From positions 1,274,762 to 1,338,761 of the forward strand of contig NC_067123.1 in NCBI RefSeq assembly GCF_021347895.1: 64,000 nucleotides of DNA, in the 5' to 3' direction. This document shows positions 35,009 to 44,383 of this stretch, piece by piece. Numbering within the stretch: the stretch's first letter is position 1; each line of letters opens with the position of its first letter. This stretch comes from Acanthochromis polyacanthus. Lineage: Eukaryota; Chordata; Actinopteri; Pomacentridae. The notes beneath the pieces were generated by a model. That model was not told where the DNA came from and ran no database searches. It saw only the letters and a program-made list of their open reading frames with translations. Position numbers and translations under genes: made by a program.

Positions 35009-37856
35009 ATGTCGGCGAGGGCTAAGCGCTCAAAGGTCTGGCTTCACTTTACCAAAGTGGATGAAAACTCCGCCCGATGCAATGTGTGTGAGAAAACAGT
35101 TGCGTCCAAGGGGGGGAACACGAGCAATATTACGAAACATTTGGAGCGCGCGCACCGGATAAAGCTTAAGGACTGCGGACTATTTGATTGCTATACCAAT
35201 AGGATTAGCAACGCGAGTAAAGACTGCAGCACCGTGGCAGCAGCGCCTGACTTTTTTTCTACATCAAGTCATGGTAAGTTTGTTTTCTAGTTTGTAGTCA
35301 CTATTACAGCATCGATTTTAGCACCACTAATATGTTACGTTAATCCCGTAGGTGGCATAAACCAGGCACCAACAACCACCACAGCTCTGCTAACATCGCA
35401 GACGACCCCATTCACAATCGCCAGGCAAATGAAGATGACTACAGAAAGAGTGCAGGAATGCCATAGGGTCGTCACAAAGTTCATTGTGAAGGACCTCCAT
35501 CCATTTGCTACAGTCGAATCCAAGTGGTTTAGGTAAATAGTTAGTCCACTTGAAGTCAGTGTTAGCATTATTAGCTGTCCTGACAATCAGATATTAACTG
35601 ATTTTGTATTGCTTTTTTCATGATGATGTTAGGGAGATGACCAGAGCCCTTAACCCAAGTTACACCCCCCCTTCCAGAGAAGTGTTGTCAGGAACATTCC
35701 TACCAGCTTGGTACGAAGTTGAAAAGAAAAGTCTAATAGCTGAGCTTGCCAATGTGTCAAAAGTGGCCATAACCAGTGATGGATGGACAAGTATTACACA
35801 AGACCACTATGTCACTGTCACACTCCATTATGTGAATGAAGGCCAGTTAAAGCAGAAAGTCCTCTCAACCCAGGCAGTATATCAGTCACAGAGCGGTCCA
35901 GTTGTGGCTGAAGAGATAGGAGATGTGCTTGGAGAGTTTGGTGTTAGAGATAAAGTCATAGCCATGACAGCTGATAATGCAGCTAATATGGAAGTGGCTG
36001 CACGTGAGCTCCAAATCAGAAAGCTTGGATGCTGTGCACACACTCTCAACCTCCGTGCACAAAAGGTCTACACCATCCAAACTATCTCCAAGTGGTCTGC
36101 GAGGATCCGGGACTGTGTTGAGTGGATTAAGAGATCTTCCATTGTGAAGAACTTGGTAGCGGAGAAGCAGAGACTTCTGGGTAAAAAAATAAGCCTCATT
36201 GTTTTACTATCATCATCACTCAGACAGGAGCCACAGCAGGACTATATATCTTAATTAATTTCACTGGGTCTTTCCACATGTTTCAGGTATGGCTGTCCAT
36301 ACTGTTGTCCTGGATGTGAGGACCCGCTGGAATTCACTATATCTCATGGCTGAACGATTTATTGAGATGTACCTAGCCATACAAGCTGCCCTCTTAGATC
36401 CACGAGCCAAAAAACTGATGAAGAGAGAGAGGTAAACTCATATGTTTGATTGGAATTCACAATGACACTGCACTGGTATTTTCAAATAAATAAATAACTA
36501 TAGTATGAGATGTAGATTAAGTCTAACCATAATACTTATTGAATGACTTAAAAAATGAATTACTACCAGAATGATTTACATCCATGTCATGATAAAACAA
36601 ATGCAAATGCCTGAATGTATTTTAATAATTCCATCTCAGACTTGAAAGGTTCACAGAGGACGACTACCTAAAAGCCCAGGAGTTTGTCAGCTTGATGAGA
36701 ATAATGTACAAGTCCACCCTGGCTGTATCAAGTGATAAACAGGCCACCTAAAGCCAGATTCTTCCTATACTGTCAAAGCTTGAGAGCCACTTCAAAATTG
36801 CAAAAGATGACTCTCCGTTTGTGGCCACCATCAAGGAGAAAGTCTGGGGTGACCTGTCCAAACGTTATCAGGTGCAAAAACAAACCAAAAAAACCTACAT
36901 AATCATCTCAATTAATACATAGCTGGCTGTTCACTGTAGAGACAAGATATACATCCATATTCATACTCTATAAGTATGACAATTCCAATTCTCATACAAA
37001 ATGTGCATGCTTTGCATTGCACTTCTTTGCTGCTCCTTTGCCACAGCATGTTGTTTCTCTTTTACTCTTGCTCTAGTTAAATTATGTGAAACTAATGTTT
37101 GTTGGTTATATTTGTGAATAGGATGATGATCTGGTAGCATTCTTGGAAGAGGCCACCACCATGGACCCCAGGTTTAAGGAGAGGATCAACAAGGAAGAAG
37201 TCTTTGACCGGCAGATGGAGGGAGCAGTGAAAGAAGTAAGTCAAAAGTAGTCAGACTCATCACAATTTAACTTTGATAATATATGCAATGCACATGACAA
37301 ATTTATGAAAGCAATCTAATCTCCCTCCAGCAGCTTTCAGAGGATGAAGATGTGAAGATGATGACTGAAGCTGAGTTCCAGGGGGGTGAAGAAGAGGAGG
37401 AAGGGGAGGAGGATGTAAGTATGGCATGCCTGTGTGAGCCTATCCTGTGTTGCAGCAAAAAGCAATGAACTTATATGGTGTTTTATATTTCAGCATCCAA
37501 AACCAAAATCTGCACTGGGAGAGCTCTTCGCACAGGAAAATAGACAACTGCAAAGGCAGCTCATTCAGCAGCAGCAGAGTACACCAACAATTCAAGAAAG
37601 ACTGAAAAAAGAACTTAAAGTTTACAGAGACCTTCCTCCCATCCCTACTGAACAAGACCCTGTCCACTGGTGGTGGGGTAAGATGGACACACTTCCCTTA
37701 CTCTCACAGCTATCTTTCACCTACCTCTGTATCCAGGCCTCTTCAACGTCATCTGAACGAGTGTTCTCAACCACTGGAGACACACTCTGTCCAGAGAGAT
37801 CTCGGCTGCTGCCAGACAAAGTTAACATGTTGCTGTTCCTTAAAAATAACTGTTAA
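35009..37856 (+). pseudogene. hAT transposase, eight exons, one nonsense codon
   Basis: Exons inferred from phase-consistent GT-AG junctions: 35009-35273, 35352-35532, 35633-36180, 36287-36431, 36640-36871, 37122-37235, 37331-37414, 37494-37856. Exon 1 encodes a BED zinc finger (CNVCEKT ... HLERAH). Exon 3 has VAITSDGWTS and VIAMTADNAANM, carrying the expected catalytic aspartates, and CCAHTLNL. Exon 4 has VRTRWNS. Exon 8 has the hAT C-terminal dimerisation block (HWWWGKMDTLPLL, QASSTSSERVFSTTGD, ERSRLLPDKVNMLLFL). The layout is ZBED1-like. Exon 5 contains an in-frame TAA at 36749-36751, so this copy is probably dead unless that exon is skipped or edited. Exon 7 is almost entirely acidic. A start other than Met 35009 is unlikely because stops lie just upstream. 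Confidence 0.9.
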
Positions 37857-38095
37857 AGCCAAGTAAGGATGGAAAAGTGCCTCCTCAACTACTTGCTCTG
37901 TTCTGCTTGATGTATGGGTCTGGCTTTCTTTGCAGCCTGTTAAGGAGCATGAAGGGGTTTTGCCTGTGAGAAGCATTAAAGTTAATGGTTTACTTCTGTT
38001 TAAGCTTTATTACCTTGTTGTAATTTTAAAAAAGGATGAAACTTTAAATATCTTGCAAGGCCTTTTTTGTTTGTTTTTTTTACACAAAATTACGT

Positions 38096-38170
38096 GTTGT
38101 AGTATTGATAACAGTATCGATAAGTATCGATACCGATAAGGAGTATCGATATCTGTATCGGTATTGATAA
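38096..38170. repeat. hAT right subterminal TATCGATA repeats
   Basis: Five or six GTATYGATA-like words in both orientations (for example CAGTATCGATAAGTATCGAT and GGAGTATCGATATCTG) lie within 100 bp of the right end. Subterminal motif clusters in hAT elements are transposase binding sites in known cases; that role is inferred here. Confidence 0.7.
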
Positions 38171-40373
38171 AATCCTAACGATATACATCCCTACTCTCAA
38201 ATAACTATCGCACACAAAGCTACTACTAAAATTCACCCAATCATTATCAGCGACCATGCACCAATATCTCTCAGCCTGCAAACAGATTCCATCCCTAAAC
38301 CTCCTCTGACTTGGCGCCTAAACATCTCTCTACTCGAAGACCAGGAATTTGATCGAATAATAAGAAGTGAGTGGGCAGACTTTCTAAAAAACAATGACTC
38401 CAATGATGTATCTCCATCTTTACTTTGGGAAACTGGAAAAGCCGTAATCAGAGGCAAAATAACATCGTACTCCTCGTACAAGGAAAAAAAGGATCAACAA
38501 CTACAGGAAGAAACTGAGGAAAAAATTAAAGAACTTACAGAGAACTATGCAATAAATCCAAGTGATCAATTATGGTCTGAACTACAAAATGTTAAACTAC
38601 AACTTGATAATATCTTATCAAAGAAAACAGAGTTTACTACAACAGCTGAGATATAATGATTTCGAACACAACAATAAATCAGGAAAATGTCTTGCGAACC
38701 AACTCCAATAAAGGAAAATCCTTCATAACAGCAATTCAGGATCCCTCAGGAAAATACACTCAGTCACCCCAGGAAATTAATCAGACTTTCTATAATTATT
38801 ACCGAAGTTTATACTCATCAACAGTCAACCCAAAGAAGAAGATATTCATAACTTTCTTGACAATCTAAACTTGCCTGAGCTAACATCAGATCACAGAGAC
38901 ACACTAGATGCTCCATTGTCTATCAAAGAGTTGCAGTGTGCATTAGACAGTATGCCAGCAGGCAAGGCACCTGGTCCTGATGGCTTCCCTGCTGAATTTC
39001 TTAAACAATTCTGGTCAATGTTAGCACCCCTGTTCTTCAGGACAGTGACAGAGATTAAAAATAATGGTTATATAAGTTCACATATGAATACAGCTGCAAT
39101 GAAATTATTACTGAAACCAGACAAAGACCCTACACTTCCCTCCAGCTATCGACCTCTGTCACTAATCAACACTGACATCAAAATTATCTCTAAAGCACTC
39201 GCCTCTAGGTTGGAGAAAATTATCCCGTCAATGATCCACTATGATCAAACAGGTTTCATAAATGACTGACACTCCACCAACAATATCAGAAGACTTCTTA
39301 ATCTAATCTCTCTGACACAACACCACAATAAAGAAGCTATCGTTATGTCACTGGATGCAGAAAAAGCCTTGGACAAAATTAATTGGTCCTTTCTCTTTGC
39401 TGTGCTCCACAAATTTGGCTTCGGAGAGTCTTTTATCCAGTGGATATCAGCTCTGTACTACTCACCCAAGGCTACAGTCACCACTAATGGAATCACTTCA
39501 CAAAGTTTCAGTTTGCAAAGGGGAACGAGACAAGGATGCCCACTCTCTCCTTTATTGTTTTCAATTTTTATCGAACCATTAGCAACAGCTGTACGTCAGA
39601 GCACTGATATCAAAGGTATATGTGCTCTGGAGACTGAACACAGAATTAACCTATACGCAGATGACATTTTACTTTACCTACAAGAACCCAAAACCTCAGT
39701 GAAGGAAGTATTTAACCTCATTACAACCTTCTCACGTCTTTCAGACTACTCCATCAACTGGTCAAAATCAATCATATTACCTTTAACAGAAAACTCATGG
39801 AATCCCACAGTCCAAACCTCGAATTATTCTATTCCTACTGGCAACATCAGATATCTGGGCATAAATATTTCCTCCAAACTCTCAGAGCTAGTTCACCTGA
39901 ACTACACCCCACTTTTGGACAAAGTCTGTGATGATCTAAGGCGAGGGAATAACCTCCCCATCTCCCTTTTGGGACGAATAGCTACAGTTAAAATGAAAAT
40001 ATTACCTAAAATCAACTACCTCTTTTCCATGATTCCGTTTAAACCCACATCAAAGTGGTTTCAATCGTTAGACTCTGCCATTGGTAAATTCTATTCAAAG
40101 AACAAAAAGTCTAAAATCAGTCTGGCCACCCTCCAGAGGAATAAATCAGAAGGGGGACTGGGAGCCCCCAACTTCATGTATTATTACTTAGCCAACCAAC
40201 TTCAGTATATCACCAAATGGATTCATCCACATGTAGAATATAACTCCTGGCTGGAACTAGAACAGTTAGATTGTAACCAGATCAAAATCTCTGACCTGCC
40301 CTTTATCACTTCTGCCCTTAAACATCACTCCTGCTTCAAGAACCCAATGATCGCCTCCACCTTGTCTGCTTGG

Positions 40374-40619
40374 TGCGGCGTGGATCAGTGGGTAGAGTGG
40401 CCGTCTTGTAACTGGAAGGTTGCCGGTTTGATCCTCGGCCCGTCGTGCTCATGTCGAGGTGTCCGTGAGCAAGACACCTAACCCCTAATTGCTCCTGATG
40501 GGTCGTGGTTAGCACCTTGCATGGCAGCTTCCACCATCAGTGTGTGAATGGGTGAATGTGACATGTCATGTAAAGCGCTTTGGATAAAAGTGCTATATAA
40601 ATACAACCATTTATCATTT
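40374..40619 (+). mobile_element. tRNA-headed SINE inside L1 ORF2
   Basis: A 246-bp segment splits ORF2 between TGG (40371-40373) and AAA ATG (40620). It begins with a tRNA-like head: an A-box TGGATCAGTGG at 40381-40391 and a B-box GGTTTGATCCT at 40425-40435, the internal pol III promoter. The tail GTAAAGCGCTTTGGATAAAAG, GTGCTATATAAATACAACC and CATTTATCATTT is the 3' end typical of a widespread fish SINE type mobilised by LINEs. No clear target duplication is visible. It is not a functional tRNA gene: the head cannot form a complete cloverleaf. Confidence 0.9.
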
Positions 40620-41594
40620 AAAATGTTGGAGGTCACAGGCTCCCCATTAAAACCCAGCATACTGTCCCCAATCGGGCACAACCCTGATTTTGCAAACAAT
40701 AAAATAGCTCTTTATTTCAGGACGTGGGCAGAGAGAGGAGTCACCCACCTCCATCACCTTTTTGATGATAACATATTTAGGACATATACAAACTTATTCC
40801 AAACATTTGAAATAAGAAATGGAAACTTCCTCCACTACCTACAGGTAAAGGAGACGCTTACAAGTAGAATTCCATCGCTTCAGTCTAATCCACAGCCAAC
40901 TGATTTACAGCCACCTGAATTTGTCAAATACATGACAAAACTGTCTCCAAGAAACAAAAAGAACCTCTCAAAAATTTATAGTTTACTCTCAAAGACAGAG
41001 TCTATTCACCTACCAACTCACAAATGGGAAGAAGACTTGTCCAAGTCCTTTGACTCTGATTTTTGGACCCAGATCTGTGAAAACACATTTAAAATGACAA
41101 AAAACACCAACTTACAACTGATCCAATTTAAGGTTCTTCATAGAAAGCATATAACCCAATATAAATTATATAAAATGGGCTTCTCTAACTCAGACACATG
41201 TACTCAATGCACCCAAAACATGGCTGACACATATTTTCACGCTCTTTGGCTATGTACACCTGTCTATCAATTCTGGACACTAATCACACAGAAACTCTCC
41301 GATATTTTGGGCTGTGGGATTCCACATTCCCCGAACATTTGCCGAATTGGTGACTTAACGCTAACAGCCTTACCGGACATCCACATCCAACCCACACTTG
41401 CAGCTATCGCCATTGGCAAAAAAACTATTTTAGTTAACTGGAAAGATAAGAAAGCCCTCAACATCATCCATTGGCTGAACCTCCTCACAGAACACATTTC
41501 ACTGGAGAGAATGTCTGCTACCCGGAAAAAACAATTGGACTCATTTAAAGAAAAATGGTCTCCATTTATTAATTCATTAAATATTAATCTATAG

Positions 41595-42996
41595 CTCCTG
41601 CTTGTATGCGGGCGTATGCCACTGCCCTCATAAAAAATAAAAAAATTGTGATATCTCTTCTGTCTGTGCGTTTGGTTTAACTTTCCTCTGCTCTATTTCA
41701 GTTTATTAACCCTCCAACTCCCAAAGATTGATAGCACCATGGACTTCAAGACCGTATGCATGCACTGGTGGTGTCCTTTCTCTGTGGTTCCCGGGGTTGC
41801 TCTCTGGCTCTGCGGAGTCGGGATGGCTCGGGTCCCTCTCCCTGGGGGTGGATGTCTCCGGTGTCTCCCCCTTTGAGCTCTGGGTCTGCTGGGTCTGCAC
41901 GCTCTCTGGGGCCCTCAGGGGTGTCGGTGGCTGATCTCTTCTGGGGCGCCTGGCTGTTCCTGGGGCTTGGGGTGGGTCGACCCCTCCGTTGCTCCCCTGT
42001 CCCTTCCTGTTCCGCTTCCCTCCCCCTCCCTCCTCTCCTGCCTGCCCGCTCCTCCTCGCCCCTCTCCATCCCCTGGGGGGGGCCGGGGCTGGGATGGTGA
42101 GGTGCGGGGTTCTGGTGGGGGCTGGGGCATGGGTGGCGGGTGGGTCCTCTTGCCCCGGGCTGCCTGGGTCGGTTCTGGCGTGTTGGGGGTGTCGGTAGCT
42201 GCTCCCTCTTGTCTTCGGAGTTCGTGTGGTACACGGTGGCCCCGGTTGCTCTCTGGGGTGCCGCCCCGTGGCTCCTGCGGCCTGGGGGGTGGGGGCACCC
42301 TCTCAGCCTGGCCCTGCCTTGCCTTGATGGCTGTTCTGGGCTTCGGGGTCCTTCACACTTGCATGTGCATGTTTGCTCAGGTCCCACCAGCTCCTGTCGA
42401 GTTCCACTGTTAAGAAGTGATGGGACCCGCCGGAATGTGCTGAGACTCTCTCCAGAGTCTAAACTCACACTAAACCCACTCTCCTTTTCTCTAGTATCTT
42501 CTTCTGGCCTATTCCACTCTATACTGACATGACACCCACAACTATAGTGTTCAGTACCGTTTGGCTATTTATTCATTTGTTTATCCTTTTTTGTTTGTTC
42601 AGTTTTTCTGTGGTTTTTTTGTATGTGTGTTTGTTTTTGTCTTATTGATGGGTAATTAATAGTCGGGAATAACAGCATCTGATATTCTTCAGTTGTAATA
42701 GCACCGCTTGCTAGTCCCTGTCCCTGTCTTGTCCTGTCCACCCTTTGTTTCCCTGCACATCACCACTGAGGTGTAGCACTGCCCTCTCTGGCTCTTAACA
42801 GGGATTTGTAATAAAGAAAGTCAGCTTAGCTTTCAGGGAGGGCTGGTGATGGTCACACGCATGCACTAAATAATAAGATATTTGGCTGCAAGACTAAAAT
42901 ATGCATTAATCTCATAAATTGTTAACACCCCTTCTGTAGAGTTTAACAATGAAAATAAATGCAGACAAAAAAGGCGGAAAAAAGAAAAAAGAAAAA
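41595..42996 (+). other. L1 3' UTR, GC-rich with G-quadruplex-prone tract
   Basis: About 1.4 kb between the ORF2 stop and the A-rich tail. 41.74-42.44 kb is strikingly GC-rich in an AT-rich element, with 42071-42150 holding many G runs on the L1 sense strand (CCTGGGGGGGGCCGGGGCTG, GGTGGGGGCTGGGGCATGGG). Open frames on both strands over this part (up to 240 codons, Pro/Arg/Gly-rich) follow from the composition and show no domains. 42.54-42.94 kb is T-rich and ordinary. Confidence 0.75.
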
Positions 42997-43460
42997 AGAA
43001 CTAGATCCTGGGTTCAGCACCATGGACAGAGAACCAGGCTCTTGTTTCAGCATCACGGACAGAGAACCAGGCTCTTGTTTCAGCACCACGGACAGAGAAC
43101 CAGGCCCTTGTTTCAGCACCACGGACAGAGAACCAGGCCCTTGTTTCAGCACCACGGACAGAGAACCAGGCCCTTGTTTCAGCACCACGGGCAGAGAACC
43201 AGGCCCTTGTTTCAGCACCACGGGCAGAGAACCAGGCTCTTGTTTCAGCATCACGGACAGAGAACCAGGCTCTTGTTTCAGCACCACGGGCAGAGAACCA
43301 GGCCCTTGTTTCAGCATCACGGACAGAGAACCAGGCTCTTGTTTCAGCATCACGGACAGAGAACCAGGCTCTTGTTTCAGGACCACGGACAGAGAACCAG
43401 GCCCTTGTTTCAGCACCACGGACAGAGAACCAGGCCCTTGTTTCAGCACCACAGACAGCT
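42997..43460. repeat. 33-bp minisatellite, right of L1 insertion
   Basis: Fourteen units at 33-bp spacing from 43018 to 43447: CACCACGGACAGAGAACCAG + GCCCTTGTTTCAG. They differ from the left block by GAGAACCAGG in place of GAACTAGA and by CTTG in place of CTGG. The first half-unit after the L1 tail (42997-43017) is of the left type (AACTAGATCCTGGG). Internal variants are GGCTCTTG for GGCCCTTG and GGGCAG for GGACAG. Open frames on both strands are by-products. Confidence 0.97.
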
Positions 43461-44170
43461 TCAGACTGGAGCTAAAATTATCTTAAAAACTTTCCTGGAA
43501 ATCTTTTCCCAGAAAACTCAACTGGTTGTGGAGCGACTCGTGTGCAGCGGTCTGGGTTTGACTCCTGCATGTCTTTCCTTGATTCTTCTCCCTGCATTCC
43601 TGTCTGTGTCTTGACTATACCTGTCAAACAAAGCCAACAAAAGGCCAAAAAAAACTCTGAAAAAAAAGTTTCCTGATTTTAATTTGACATCAGTGATGAT
43701 AAATATCTAAATATATCTATAAACTAGATGCACTTTTTTTTCCCCACATTCTGTTGTTTAAACTTGTATTTCTGTTTGTGAGGCAAACCTGTTTATGCAA
43801 CATCTCATCATATCCCACATATCATGTAATGTGGTTAAAAACGCATGAAAATGAAGCTAAATACAACATTTAATAAAAAAGTGATTAAATAAATCAAAAA
43901 CAGACAAGTTGAATAAACTTCACACAGATTTAAAGCATAATCAAAACCAACTGACAACAGCTAACAGCTGCAGTTTTTAGATACTTTTCAGATGTTTTAA
44001 GCTGAAAAAACATAGTTTGAAATATTTTTACTTTTAGTTACTTCACTACACTTTATTGTCTGAACCGCAAAACTAACCAACAAGCACAATAGTCAAAACT
44101 GCACCATTTAACTTCGAAAATGTAAAAACAGAAAAGTCATCCGCTTGTCTAGTTTCATTTCAACTCCTGT
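43461..44170. other. Non-coding, with unit flank duplicated at 44.3 kb
   Basis: 43450-43490 (ACAGACAGCTTCAGACTGGA, GCTAAAATTATCTTAAAAAC) matches 44310-44350 with few changes, so the array end and its flank were copied together. The rest is AT-rich with no exon. Confidence 0.7.
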
Positions 44171-44330
44171 TCAGCACCACGGACAGAGAACCAGGTCCTG
44201 GTTTCAGCACCACGGACAGAGAACCAGGTCCTGGTTTCAGCACCACGGACAGAGAACCAGGTCCTGGTTTCAGCACCACGGACAGAGAACCATGTCCTGG
44301 TTTCAGCACCACAGACCGCTTCATACTGGA
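44171..44330. repeat. Third block of the 33-bp minisatellite
   Basis: Four full copies and one partial at 44175, 44208, 44241, 44274 and 44307, 33 bp apart. They read GAGAACCAGGTCCTGGTTTC, combining the GAGAACCAGG of the right block with the TCCTGG of the left block. It ends in the same duplicated flank as the block at 43.0-43.46 kb. Confidence 0.95.
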
Positions 44331-44361
44331 GCTAAAATGATCTTAAAACCTTTCCTGAGGT

Positions 44362-44383
44362 TTTAATGTGACGTCACATTAAA
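44362..44383. promoter_or_regulatory. 22-bp perfect palindrome centred on a full CRE
   Basis: TTTAATGTGACGTCACATTAAA is its own reverse complement and has the consensus cAMP response element TGACGTCA at its centre (44369-44376). CCTGAGGTTTT to the left and AAAACCTCAGG to the right form a second, outer inverted pair. A CREB/ATF site is possible; a small palindromic repeat is an alternative. Confidence 0.6.

Larger units (their letters stand above)
34844..38193 (+). mobile_element. hAT DNA transposon with perfect 8-bp target duplication
   Basis: The element starts TAGGGATGTATA and ends with the reverse complement TATACATCCCTA (12-bp perfect terminal inverted repeats). It is flanked on both sides by CTCTCAAA (34836-34843 and 38194-38201), the 8-bp duplication expected of hAT transposition. 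It is 3,350 bp long. Subterminal regions differ: the left has a perfect 10-bp-arm palindrome GGACCGGTAC/GTACCGGTCC (34860-34885), the right has repeated TATCGATA words (38096-38170). It carries a multi-exon transposase gene in the same orientation as the L1 it interrupts. The perfect duplication suggests a fairly recent insertion compared with the L1. Confidence 0.97.
34221..41594 (+). pseudogene. L1 ORF2 (endonuclease-reverse transcriptase), interrupted
   Basis: The pieces in order. 34221-34843 is the APE endonuclease (IVSWNVHGIH, ILLLQETHL, VANLYAPNN, IIGGDFN). 38201-38653 is the endonuclease end (IIISDHAPI) and linker. 38656-39269 and 39345-40373 are the reverse transcriptase (GKAPGPDGFPAEF, YRPLSLINTDIKI, SLDAEKALDKINW, RGTRQGCPLSPLLF, LYADDILLYL with the catalytic YADD). 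40620-41594 is the C-terminal region with CTQCTQNMADTYFHALWLC (CX2CX8HX4C). Breaks: the hAT insertion at 34844, a one-base frame change just after it, a frame change near 38640, TGA at 39267-39269 (probably from CGA), and the SINE at 40374. The SINE is 246 bp, a multiple of three, but brings its own stop at 40479. All catalytic blocks are otherwise intact. Confidence 0.93.
32765..42996 (+). mobile_element. Near full-length fish L1 (Swimmer-like) LINE
   Basis: The 5' UTR (32765-33002), ORF1, ORF2, a long 3' UTR and an A-rich tail (AAAAAAGAAAAAAGAAAAAA, up to 42996) are all present in order. Without the hAT element plus one target copy (3,358 bp) and the SINE (246 bp) it is about 6.6 kb, near the full length of fish L1. 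It sits in a minisatellite: AGAACTAGACCCTGGG at 32749-32764 and AGAACTAGATCCTGGG at 42997-43012 flank it and could be a 16-bp target duplication, but they coincide with the repeat phase so cannot be told from ordinary repeat copies. ORF1 has a frameshift; ORF2 has two frameshifts, one TGA and two insertions. Assignment to the Swimmer type is by recall of domain layout, not by alignment. Confidence 0.93.

Noticed and set aside
40381..40450. tRNA gene
   Set aside because: A- and B-boxes are present but the segment continues into a SINE body with a fish SINE tail and lacks a complete cloverleaf.
41746..42468. Overlapping Pro/Arg/Gly-rich frames on both strands
   Set aside because: They lie in the GC-rich 3' UTR of the L1 with no domain and no conservation argument.
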